Shown here one piece after another: positions 7,612-15,191 of a stretch of DNA of 21,109 nt. Made by a program: the position numbers and the translations under genes. Where the stretch lies: the NCBI GenBank assembly GCA_036164085.1, contig JAYZJV010000040.1, positions 1 to 21,109 of the forward strand, given 5' to 3'. How positions within the stretch are numbered: the stretch's first letter is position 1; each line of letters opens with the position of its first letter. The notes under the pieces are model-generated. The model was not told the DNA's origin. It saw nothing but the letters and a program-made list of their open reading frames with translations, and searched no databases. This stretch comes from TMED-70 sp036164085 (GTDB taxonomy: Bacteria; Chloroflexota; Dehalococcoidia; Lucifugimonadales; Lucifugimonadaceae).

Positions 7612-8904
7612 ATGAGCAAAATGTTATCAATTGATATAGGGTCATATTCATGTAAATTAATGTTGACTGAAAAAGTATTTAACACTGTAGATGTACTTTT
7701 TTTTGCTGAAAAAAATTATGCAGAACCATTAAGGGACAAAATAACTTCTGAAACTTCTTCTATTATAGAGAATCAAATTAATAATTTAGTTAGAGATTTT
7801 AGAAATGTAGATACAGAAATTACAAAATGTAACATAGCCTTTGGAGGGACATCAGTAAATTCTTCAATAATTGAATCGTCTATTGATAAAATAGATTCTG
7901 GAGAAATAATAACACAAGAACAACTAAACTTATTATCAAAAAACAATCCTAAAATAAATTCTTTTATTACCAAAAGCACAGCCCATATTATACCTCTTGA
8001 ATATAGTTTAGATGGAATGGTTGGCATAAGGCATCCACTAGGGATGCATACCAAAAAACTTTCTGTAAATAATTTATACGTAAATATTGATAAAGAAGAA
8101 ATACAATCTGTCGAAACCATTATTTCGAAAACTGGATTGTCTACAGGAATTATCATGTCTGAAGCCATTGCTAGTTCATCCTATGTTTTAAATTCTGATG
8201 AGAAAGAAATAGGCTCATTAATTATAGATATTGGTGCAGGAAGTACTGATTATTGCTACTCCAAAAAAGGGAAACCAATTTTGACTGGGTCTCTACCCGT
8301 AGGAGGAAATCAATTTACTTCAGATTTATCTATTGCATTTTCTACAAACCTAGACTTTGCTAATCAATTGAAAATGGAAACAAGTTGTACTCCAGAAAAT
8401 GAAAGAATAGCAGAAAAAGTAATAATCAAACAAAATGAATCATCGAAAACATTTGAAATAACTAAACGTCAAATTTCTCAAGTACTTAAAGAAAGAGCTA
8501 TCGAAGTATTCAATTTAATAAGACAGCAGATAGTAGATACTTTAGGTCAAGAGAATTTACCCGAAAGAATCATACTTTGTGGAGGAGGAAGCAAACTAGA
8601 TGGAATGGTACCTCTCGCAAGATATATATTTCAATCAAAAGCAAGATTAGCAGATATAAAAAACATAAAATTTTTAGGAGAACCTCTCCCTATAGAATCT
8701 TTGAATGTTTTATCTATAGCAAATTATGCACATAATTTAGACAAAAAAGTAGAATATTTCCTTTCAACAAACTTTGAACCAACAAAAAATACAGCTAATT
8801 TAGTTACTCTAGACCCTAAGATTTTAAACAAAATTGGTTCTTATATTCAAAATAGTGTTAAAATGATTATAGAAAAAATAAAAACAATTTCTAAAGGAAA
8901 ATAA
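7612..8904 (+). CDS. ftsA: Cell division protein FtsA
   Basis: FtsA is the actin-like ATPase that tethers FtsZ filaments to the cytoplasmic membrane. Actin-fold nucleotide loops are visible: IDIGSYSCK (7-15, phosphate 1), DIGAGSTD (206-213, phosphate 2) and CGGGSKLDG (323-331, adenosine). The SHS2 (1C) region lies between about 85 and 160. The last ~25 residues (IGSYIQNSVKMIIEKIKTIS) alternate hydrophobic and basic positions, as in the amphipathic membrane-targeting helix. The 430-residue length is normal. ATG at 7612 or 7621 could be the start; both precede the conserved MLSIDIG. It lies between rsmH and ftsZ with gaps of 1 and 2 bases, so co-transcription is near certain. Confidence 0.96.
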   Translation: MSKMLSIDIGSYSCKLMLTEKVFNTVDVLFFAEKNYAEPLRDKITSETSSIIENQINNLVRDFRNVDTEITKCNIAFGGTSVNSSIIESSIDKIDSGEIITQEQLNLLSKNNPKINSFITKSTAHIIPLEYSLDGMVGIRHPLGMHTKKLSVNNLYVNIDKEEIQSVETIISKTGLSTGIIMSEAIASSSYVLNSDEKEIGSLIIDIGAGSTDYCYSKKGKPILTGSLPVGGNQFTSDLSIAFSTNLDFANQLKMETSCTPENERIAEKVIIKQNESSKTFEITKRQISQVLKERAIEVFNLIRQQIVDTLGQENLPERIILCGGGSKLDGMVPLARYIFQSKARLADIKNIKFLGEPLPIESLNVLSIANYAHNLDKKVEYFLSTNFEPTKNTANLVTLDPKILNKIGSYIQNSVKMIIEKIKTISKGK

Positions 8905-8906
8905 TT

Positions 8907-9983
8907 TTGGTACAAGATAGCGATCAAAATATAGGTCAAGCTAAAGTTGCTGTTATAGGTGTGGGTGGAGGTGGCTCTAATGCTGTCAATAGAATGTATA
9001 AAAATAAAATTTCCCATATAGAATATGCCACTATAAATACAGATGCTCAAGCTTTATCAAATTCAGATGTCCCAAGCAAACTTAGAGTTGGAGATAGATT
9101 AGCTAGAGGAATGGGGGTTGGAGGCAATCCTGAAAAAGGCCGCCTTTGTCACGAGGAAGACAGAGAGCATATTTTAGATCTAGTCCAAAATCAAGATATG
9201 GTTTTTATCGCAGCTGGGATGGGTGGAGGTACAGGTACAGGAGGAGCTCCTGTAGTTGCTAGTGTAGCCAAAGACTCTGGCGCACTTACTGTTGGAGTTG
9301 TAACTAAACCATTTTCATTTGAAGGATCTCAAAGAATAAAACAAGCTGAAGAAGGGGTTACAAGATTAGAAGAACAATGCGACACATTAATTGTTGTCCC
9401 AAATGACAGGCTTCTTTTAGCTTCTGATACAAATATTTCAATGGACATGGCTTTTAGAAGAGCCGATGATGTTTTGCGCCAAGGAGTACAATCGATAGCT
9501 GAACTTATACTTACTCCAGGAGAAATAAATCTAGACTTTGCAGATGTAACCACTATAATGAAAAACGCTGGTCCAGCATGGATGGCTATAGGAACAGGTA
9601 AAGGTGAAGACAAAGCTATTGAAGCAGCAGAAATGGCACTATCTTCTCCATTACTTGAACAAACCATTGATGGAGCTAAAGGAGTTTTATTTAATATTAC
9701 AGGGGGTTCTGATTTGTCAATAAATGAAATAGAACAAGCATCCCAAACAATATCTTCCGTAGTTGATCCTGATGCTAATATCATTTTTGGAACAGTAACA
9801 GATGAAAGACTAAACAATGAAATGAGAATAACTCTGATTGGGACAGGTTTTCCTTCTTTAAATTCAGCACCATCTCGACAACCTAGAGTTGAAAGAGCTA
9901 CTGAACCAAGGCCCCAAAGTAATAACAATAACCAGAGTAACAATAAAAACGATTTAGACATTCCTCCTTTTCTAAGAAAATAA
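8907..9983 (+). CDS. ftsZ: Cell division GTPase FtsZ
   Basis: FtsZ is the tubulin-like GTPase that forms the division ring. Motifs in order: VGGGGSNAVNRM (19-30), NTDAQAL (44-50), MGGGTGTGG (105-113, the tubulin/FtsZ signature), PNDRLL, and NLDFADV, the T7 loop carrying the two catalytic Asp residues. A short Asn/Gln/Ser-rich linker (about 325-347) leads to the conserved tail DIPPFLRK (351-358), which binds FtsA and other partners. The start is TTG at 8907, with AAAGGA seven bases upstream inside the end of ftsA; there is no nearby ATG. Length 358 is normal. It ends the division part of the operon; a 152-bp regulatory gap follows. Confidence 0.98.
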   Translation: MVQDSDQNIGQAKVAVIGVGGGGSNAVNRMYKNKISHIEYATINTDAQALSNSDVPSKLRVGDRLARGMGVGGNPEKGRLCHEEDREHILDLVQNQDMVFIAAGMGGGTGTGGAPVVASVAKDSGALTVGVVTKPFSFEGSQRIKQAEEGVTRLEEQCDTLIVVPNDRLLLASDTNISMDMAFRRADDVLRQGVQSIAELILTPGEINLDFADVTTIMKNAGPAWMAIGTGKGEDKAIEAAEMALSSPLLEQTIDGAKGVLFNITGGSDLSINEIEQASQTISSVVDPDANIIFGTVTDERLNNEMRITLIGTGFPSLNSAPSRQPRVERATEPRPQSNNNNQSNNKNDLDIPPFLRK

Positions 9984-10034
9984 ACTAAAAATAATAAATT
10001 ATTTCAATTATTTAACATTTTATATTTTATCAAT

Positions 10035-10050
10035 GCACTATATGTAGTAC
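10035..10050 (+). promoter_or_regulatory. NrdR box 1
   Basis: The 16-mer GCACTATATGTAGTAC matches the NrdR-box consensus acaCwAtATaTwGtgt at 12 of 16 positions, including the CTATAT and TAG core. It lies 86 bp before the nrdR start, and its partner begins 32 bp downstream, the spacing known for NrdR operators. Confidence 0.75.
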
Positions 10051-10057
10051 ATTACAC

Positions 10058-10063
10058 TTGACA
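10058..10063 (+). promoter_or_regulatory. -35-like TTGACA between the NrdR boxes
   Basis: A perfect TTGACA lies between the two NrdR-box-like palindromes. At the 16-17 bp position the sequence is TAGATA/AGATAG, a weak -10 that overlaps the end of box 2. If this is the nrdR-nrdJ promoter, NrdR bound at both boxes would cover the polymerase site. The -10 is not convincing, so the promoter call is tentative. Confidence 0.4.
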
Positions 10064-10066
10064 AAG

Positions 10067-10082
10067 GCACTACTAATAGTAG
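10067..10082 (+). promoter_or_regulatory. NrdR box 2 (degenerate)
   Basis: GCACTACTAATAGTAG is a near-perfect palindrome (CTACT..AGTAG). It keeps the outer CTA and TAG of the NrdR box but differs in the centre. Its start is exactly 32 bp from box 1, about three helical turns, matching paired NrdR operators. The pairing is the main support; alone this site would be weak. Confidence 0.6.
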
Positions 10083-10096
10083 ATAGTTTAATTAAC

Positions 10097-10119
10097 CCAC
10101 TTTAAAAGCGGAATTTTTT
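10097..10119 (+). terminator. Small hairpin with T-run in nrdR leader (possible attenuator)
   Basis: CCACTT and AAGCGG can pair around a TAA loop (one A-C mismatch) at 10097-10111, followed by AA and six T residues at 10114-10119. It resembles a weak intrinsic terminator. It sits after the NrdR boxes and 16 bp before the nrdR ATG, so it could end ftsZ transcripts or attenuate nrdR. The stem is short and the call is low confidence. Confidence 0.25.
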
Positions 10120-10135
10120 ATTTGAAATTTAAACT

Positions 10136-10651
10136 ATGAATTGTCCTTACTGTGATAACCAAGAATCTAAAGTAGTTGATTCAAGATATATACAAGATGG
10201 AATTAGAAGAAGGCGTGAGTGCTTAATGTGTTCATTGCGTTTTACAACTTATGAAAAAATTCATTCTCAGCTTCTAAATGTGACCAAAAGAAATAATTCT
10301 AAAGAAACTTTTTCTGTAGAAAAACTCATTAATAGTATTTCTACCGCTTGTAAAAAAAGACCTATTTCTAAAGAGAAGATTGAAAAAATTGCCATAGATA
10401 TTGAAACTGCTTTATTGCAGAACCATGGTTCAGAAATCAAATCTAATGTAATAGGACAAATGGTTTTGAATTAACTAATAAAAATAGATAAAGTTAGCTA
10501 CATAAGATTTTCTAGTGTATACAGAGATTTCCAAAACGAGGATAGCTTTGTTGATGAGATTGATAAGTTGAAAACTGAAAATAATTTAAAAATAAAAGAA
10601 CAAATGGAAATGTTTCCACCAAAAAAAAAGATAAAAAAAGAAAAGGAGTAA
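10136..10651 (+). pseudogene. nrdR: Transcriptional repressor NrdR, interrupted by in-frame TAA
   Basis: NrdR represses ribonucleotide reductase genes in response to bound ATP/dATP. The frame encodes a zinc ribbon (C3, C6, C29, C32, with DSRYIQDGIRRRREC between), then an ATP-cone (VTKRNNSKETFSVEKLINSI, KKRPISKEKIEKIAIDIE). After MVLN the frame hits TAA at 10472-10474, codon 113. The same frame continues without a shift for 58 more codons to TAA at 10649-10651, encoding the expected NrdR C-terminus (LIKIDKVSYIRFSSVYRDF). The interrupted position is Glu or Gln in relatives (V-M-E-Q-L-K-K-L-D in E. coli), so one base change from GAA or CAA explains it. The truncated 112-residue product lacks the last cone helix. 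Causes could be a recent mutation, a sequencing error or stop readthrough. The end overlaps the nrdJ ribosome site. Confidence 0.9.
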
Positions 10652-10657
10652 ATATAG

Positions 10658-13129
10658 ATGGTACAAACAAACAAAGCAAATCTTGAATTTAACAGATACG
10701 GTGAAAGTAACAAAGATTTTGAACCAGCTCCAATCAGCGACAATGCAAAAGTTGTATTGGAAAAAAGATATTTACTTAAAGATAATAACGATGAAATAGT
10801 AGAAACACCGAATCAAATGTTCATCAGAGTTGCCAAAGCTTTGACAAAACCAGAAAAAGATTATGGGCTAAATGATAGTCAGATGAAAAAAATAGAGAAT
10901 TTATTTTATCAATCTATGGCTAGTTTGGAATTTCTTCCAAATTCCCCTACCCTAATGAACGCTGGTACAGGTGCAGGGACTTTATCTGCTTGCTTTGTTT
11001 TACCATTAACTGATTCTATGGAAGGTATTATGAAAGCAGCACATGATGCTGCTATGGTTCAAAAATTTGGAGGTGGAACAGGATTCTCATTGTCAGATAT
11101 TAGGCCTACAGGAACTCCAATTGCAACCACACATGGTAAAGCGTGTGGTCCAATAGCAGTTTTAAAGCACTTGTCTTCTGTATCTACTCTAGTTACACAA
11201 GGAGGCAAGAGAGACGGAGCAAACATGGCTGTTATGGATGTTCATCATCCAAATATATTAGATTTTATAGAATGTAAAAAAATTGAAGGTCAAATTCACA
11301 ACTTTAATATTTCAGTAGGTGCTTCTGATATATTTATGCAAGCGGTAAAAGATGGTACTGACTATCCTTTATTTATAAAGTCTGATCCTGCTGATTCAAA
11401 TAGCGAGATGATAGAATCAGGAAGATTAGACGCTAGAGATGTATTCAATAAAATAGTTAATGGCGCTTGGTCTAATGGAGAGCCAGGCATGATTTTTCTT
11501 GATGAAGTAAATAGAAATAGTCCTGTAAAACACGTTGGAAGAATAACAGCTACCAACCCATGCGGCGAACAACCATTACTTCCAAATGAATCCTGTAATT
11601 TGGGGTCGATTGATGTCGGAAAATTTGTTATAGAATCAGACATTGAACAAAATATTGATTGGGAAAGATTAGCAAAAACTATTAGACTAACCACTAGATT
11701 TTTAGATAACGTAATAGATGCTAACAAATATGCAATCCCAGAAATTGAAGAAATGAATATGGGCACAAGAAAACTTGGTTTAGGAATTATGGGATTTGCT
11801 GATCTTTTGGTAAAACTAGGAATTCCTTATGATTCTGAAGAAGGAGTAGGAGTAGCCAAAAAGTTAATGGCTTTTTTCAAGAAAGAATCTGACAATGAAT
11901 CAAGAGATCTAGCCATTGAAAGAGGCCCTTTCCCTAAATGGGCTGGTTCTGAGATGGAAAAGAATGGAGAAGACCCTTATAGAAATGCTTGTAGATTAAC
12001 AGTGGCTCCAACAGGAACTATATCGATGATAGCAGGAGCATCTTCTGGGATAGAACCTATTTTTTCACTAGCATACAGAAAACATAATATTTTAGAGGGA
12101 GAAACTTTATTCTACGTAGATAAAAATTTTGAAAATATGTGTAGATTGAAAAATATCTACTCAGATGAATTAATGGAATACTTGTCTGATGGAGGATCTT
12201 TATTAAATAGAGATGATGTCCCTCAATCAATTAAAGACTTGTTCCATACTGCAGGAGATATTTCTCCTACATATCATGTCCTAATGCAAAGTGCATTTCA
12301 AGAAAGTACTGATGCAGGGATATCTAAAACAATTAATTTCCCTAATGAAGCAACATTAGAAGATGTTGAAAATGCATATATGCTTGCTTGGGAGACTAAA
12401 TGTAAAGGAATTACTGTTTACAGATCAGGATCAAGAGAAGTAGAGGTTCTTACATCAGGTCATGACGCATCAAATGACAAAACTCGAGAAGATTTGAACA
12501 GCAATAATAACAATGAAAACATGGAAGAATTGCTTCCTCAAAGTTCTATAAATGGTTACATAACACCAATGGATAGACCCCAGGAATTACTTGGAATAAC
12601 ATCAAGGGTAAGAACAGGGAGAGGAAACCTTTATGTAACTGTAAACATGGCTGGAAATAAGCCTTTTGAAATTTTCACTACTCACGGAAAGGCTGGTGGG
12701 AATGACGCTGCTATGGCCGAAGCTGTTTCAAGAGTGGCATCATTATGCTTAAGGGCTGGATTAGACCCAAAAGAAGTTATAAGTCAATTAAGAGGCATAA
12801 CAGATCTCCCCGCTTGGGATGAAGGTACATTAGTAAGATCCGTTCCTGATGCACTTGCTACAGTATTAGACAAAGTGATTTCTGATGAAACTAAAGGTTT
12901 ATTCAGTGAGGCTACACAAAAATCTATATTTAGTGTTGAAGAAAAGAATATAAATGATTCGGAAGAATTACAATCTTCGATGTTGAATGTCAAAGAAACT
13001 GAAAAAGTATCAGTTACTGTCCCTTCTAATAATTCGGCTCTGCCTAATTGCCCCGATTGTGAAGTAGGAACTCTTGCATTTGAAGAAGGTTGTCAAAAAT
13101 GCTATAGCTGCGGATATTCTAAGTGTTGA
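10658..13129 (+). CDS. nrdJ: Adenosylcobalamin-dependent (class II) ribonucleotide reductase
   Basis: Reduces ribonucleotides to deoxyribonucleotides using a thiyl radical generated from coenzyme B12, independent of oxygen. The 823 residues show FLPNSPTLMNAG (92-103), the redox cysteines C112 (SACFVLPL) and C313 (NESCNLGS), and the active-site loop NPCGEQ (300-305) with radical Cys302 and Glu304. The C-terminal domain (from about 637, ELLGITSRVRTGRGNLYV) is typical of class II enzymes. The end carries a cysteine cluster (C798, C801, C812, C815, C818, C823 in CPDC...CQKCYSCGYSKC), the shuttle/zinc-type tail. ATG 10658 follows AAAAGGAG by nine bases. No N-terminal ATP-cone is obvious. Together with nrdR and the boxes it forms a self-contained dNTP supply unit. 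The stop is doubled (TGA TAA). Confidence 0.96.
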   Translation: MVQTNKANLEFNRYGESNKDFEPAPISDNAKVVLEKRYLLKDNNDEIVETPNQMFIRVAKALTKPEKDYGLNDSQMKKIENLFYQSMASLEFLPNSPTLMNAGTGAGTLSACFVLPLTDSMEGIMKAAHDAAMVQKFGGGTGFSLSDIRPTGTPIATTHGKACGPIAVLKHLSSVSTLVTQGGKRDGANMAVMDVHHPNILDFIECKKIEGQIHNFNISVGASDIFMQAVKDGTDYPLFIKSDPADSNSEMIESGRLDARDVFNKIVNGAWSNGEPGMIFLDEVNRNSPVKHVGRITATNPCGEQPLLPNESCNLGSIDVGKFVIESDIEQNIDWERLAKTIRLTTRFLDNVIDANKYAIPEIEEMNMGTRKLGLGIMGFADLLVKLGIPYDSEEGVGVAKKLMAFFKKESDNESRDLAIERGPFPKWAGSEMEKNGEDPYRNACRLTVAPTGTISMIAGASSGIEPIFSLAYRKHNILEGETLFYVDKNFENMCRLKNIYSDELMEYLSDGGSLLNRDDVPQSIKDLFHTAGDISPTYHVLMQSAFQESTDAGISKTINFPNEATLEDVENAYMLAWETKCKGITVYRSGSREVEVLTSGHDASNDKTREDLNSNNNNENMEELLPQSSINGYITPMDRPQELLGITSRVRTGRGNLYVTVNMAGNKPFEIFTTHGKAGGNDAAMAEAVSRVASLCLRAGLDPKEVISQLRGITDLPAWDEGTLVRSVPDALATVLDKVISDETKGLFSEATQKSIFSVEEKNINDSEELQSSMLNVKETEKVSVTVPSNNSALPNCPDCEVGTLAFEEGCQKCYSCGYSKC

Positions 13130-13132
13130 TAA

Positions 13133-14137
13133 ATGACAGATAATAATAATAGAATCGCAATAACTTTAGGTGATCCTTCTGGTATTGGACCAGAAGTGAT
13201 AATAAAGGCTATAAACGATTTATTCCCTGACAAAAAAAATTTACCCATAATTATAGGAGATCTTAAAACATTAAAGAAAACATCAAATGATGCAAAAATA
13301 GATTTTGATTTCGAAATAATTGAAAAATTAGAAAATTTGGATAAAGAAACTAGTTCAATAAAAGTTTTAGATAATCAGAAATATTCTAACATTGATTTTC
13401 CTGTTGGAAAAAATTCTATAGATTCTGGGAATGCATCACATGAATGGGTAGAAATAGCAACAGATTTAGCATTATCTAAAGAAGTAGATGCTATTTGCAC
13501 TGCTCCAATAAATAAAGAGAGTTGGCAGATGTCAGGATTTAAAGACATAGGACATCAAGAAATTTTTAAACGAAAATCAAAATCTACATATGTAGCCACA
13601 ATGTTAGTTTCTGGAAAATTAAGATGTATGCATCTATCTACTCACCTCTCCTTATCAGATGCATGTAAGTATGTAACGAAAGAGAATGTAGAGAGAGCTA
13701 TAAAATTAACTCATAACCATTTTACAAAGTGGGGTTTTAAAAACCCTAGAATTGGAGTGGCTGCTTTAAACCCACATGCCTCAGACGGTGGTTTGATTGG
13801 AAATACTGAAGATAAAGAAATTCTCCCTGCAATAACAACTTGTAAATCTGAAGGAATAAATGTTTCAGGCCCACACCCTGCTGATTCAATCTTTTATGAT
13901 GCAATCAATGATAAGCACGATGTTGTAGTTGTAATGTATCACGACCAAGGTCATATCCCCATAAAGGTATATGGTTTTGAAGAATCTATTTCTGTAAATT
14001 TAGGCGTCCCTTTTATAAGAACTTCTGTTGACCATGGGACTGCATTTGATATAGCTGGAAAAAATATTGCTGATGCTACAAGTATGAAGGAAGCTATAAA
14101 ATTGGCCCAAAACCTTTCTCAAAATTCAAAATTATGA
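13133..14137 (+). CDS. pdxA: PdxA-family 4-phospho-hydroxyacid dehydrogenase
   Basis: PdxA oxidises 4-phosphohydroxy-L-threonine with NAD(P) in DXP-dependent vitamin B6 synthesis; the related PdxA2 enzymes act on D-threonate/D-erythronate 4-phosphate, and I cannot separate the two here. The 334 residues show GDPSGIGPE (13-21), TAPINKESW (123-131), the three metal-binding His at 171 (THLSLSDAC), 215 (NPHASDGG) and 270 (MYHDQGHIP), then SVNLGVPFIRTSVDHGTAFD near the end. All active-site positions are present. ATG at 13133 is three bases after the nrdJ stop and the end overlaps proC by four bases (ATGA). No other B6 gene (pdxJ) is in the window. Confidence 0.93.
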   Translation: MTDNNNRIAITLGDPSGIGPEVIIKAINDLFPDKKNLPIIIGDLKTLKKTSNDAKIDFDFEIIEKLENLDKETSSIKVLDNQKYSNIDFPVGKNSIDSGNASHEWVEIATDLALSKEVDAICTAPINKESWQMSGFKDIGHQEIFKRKSKSTYVATMLVSGKLRCMHLSTHLSLSDACKYVTKENVERAIKLTHNHFTKWGFKNPRIGVAALNPHASDGGLIGNTEDKEILPAITTCKSEGINVSGPHPADSIFYDAINDKHDVVVVMYHDQGHIPIKVYGFEESISVNLGVPFIRTSVDHGTAFDIAGKNIADATSMKEAIKLAQNLSQNSKL

Positions 14138-14949
14138 CACCTAAAGACAAAACAATTTTTATTGGTTACGGAAATATGGGTTCAGCAATAGTAAAAGCAA
14201 TAGACAAAAATCAATGTTTCAAACATATAAATGTAATAGAACCTGATAGTGATAAGGTAAAAAACATTCAAAAAGAATCAATAACATTCCATACTGAATT
14301 CCCATCTGAAATAAATGACTCTAAGTATATTTGGATATGTGTTAAACCTCAATTATTTAATGAAATCTCAACTGAACTAAAAAAGATTTTGACCCCAGAC
14401 CATGTGATTATTTCTATTATGGCAGGTATAACAAAAAATCAAATAATAAAACAAACTGAGCATTCAAAAGTCATAAGAATAATGCCTAATACTCCTGCTC
14501 AAATTTCAAAAGGTATAAGTGTATGGAATGCTACAAACAATATTGATTTATCAGAAAGAAAAATCATAGAAAAATCGTTAAATTCATTTGGAAAATCGAT
14601 TTATGTAGAAAAAGAAGAAATAATAAACTTAGCAACTGCATTATCTGGGAGTGGTCCAGGTTTCCTTTTTAGAATTTTAGAATCATTTATTATTGCTGGG
14701 CATAAATCTGGTCTTGATAAAGAAGTAAGTAAAAAATTAGCAATTGAAACTTTTATAGGAAGTGCTGAATTAATAAATCAAAGAAATTCTAGTCCTGAAG
14801 ATTTGAGAAAAGCAGTTACTTCTCCGGGAGGGACTACAGAAGCTGGATTGAATTATCTAGAAAATATTAATATTGACAAAATAATTACTCAGACTATTAT
14901 AGAAGCTGTAAATCGAGGCAATGAACTATCAAAAGAGAGTGAATATTAA
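14134..14949 (+). CDS. proC: Pyrroline-5-carboxylate reductase
   Basis: Catalyses the last step of proline synthesis, NAD(P)H-dependent reduction of pyrroline-5-carboxylate. The 271 residues have a Rossmann loop IGYGNMGSAIV (10-20), ICVKPQ (68-73), SIMAGI (94-99), IRIMPNTPAQISKG (114-127), and the C-terminal signature ALSGSGPGFLFRILE (169-183) with TSPGGTTEAGL (229-239). Length and motifs are canonical. The ATG overlaps the pdxA TGA, so translation is probably coupled. No proA or proB is nearby. Confidence 0.94.
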   Translation: MTPKDKTIFIGYGNMGSAIVKAIDKNQCFKHINVIEPDSDKVKNIQKESITFHTEFPSEINDSKYIWICVKPQLFNEISTELKKILTPDHVIISIMAGITKNQIIKQTEHSKVIRIMPNTPAQISKGISVWNATNNIDLSERKIIEKSLNSFGKSIYVEKEEIINLATALSGSGPGFLFRILESFIIAGHKSGLDKEVSKKLAIETFIGSAELINQRNSSPEDLRKAVTSPGGTTEAGLNYLENINIDKIITQTIIEAVNRGNELSKESEY

Positions 14950-14951
14950 AT

Positions 14952-15191
14952 TTGCTCAACTTGATCTTTAATTTAATAAACCTTTATGCACTTGTAATTC
15001 TTTTTAGAGTTTTATCTAGTTGGATTCCAAATTCAAGAGAATATCAAGTTGTTCAGTTTCTGATAATCATAACCGAACCATTATTAGGAAGACTAAGAAA
15101 AGTTTTACCTCAAGCTGGAGGGTTTGATTTGTCTCCAATTGCTGCGATATTTTTACTGGAAGCAATTGCATCTGTACTAAAGTCAATTTAA
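14952..15191 (+). CDS. YggT family membrane protein
   Basis: A small membrane protein of the YggT family (79 residues, one YGGT unit). TM1 is about residues 4-24. The core RVLSSWIPNSREYQVVQFLIIITEPLL is characteristic, followed by the RLRKVLPQAGG loop and TM2 (DLSPIAAIFLLEAIASVL). Family members often follow proC, as here, and have been linked to division-site or ion-homeostasis roles without a settled biochemical function. The start is TTG at 14952, two bases after the proC stop, with GAGAG upstream; a second TTG at 14961 is possible. Its TAA overlaps the convergent birA stop (shared TTAA). Confidence 0.85.
   Translation: MLNLIFNLINLYALVILFRVLSSWIPNSREYQVVQFLIIITEPLLGRLRKVLPQAGGFDLSPIAAIFLLEAIASVLKSI

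Noticed and set aside
9329..9961. 210-codon open frame on the minus strand inside ftsZ
   Set aside because: It lies opposite a fully conserved ftsZ, has no recognisable motifs and no start context; it arises from the codon pattern of ftsZ.
10472..10474. TAA in nrdR as a recoded sense codon
   Set aside because: TAA ends many intact genes in the window, so genome-wide reassignment is not supported; SelB acts on TGA.
11362..11766. 134-codon open frame opposite nrdJ
   Set aside because: It is antisense to the active-site region of nrdJ, with no family features.
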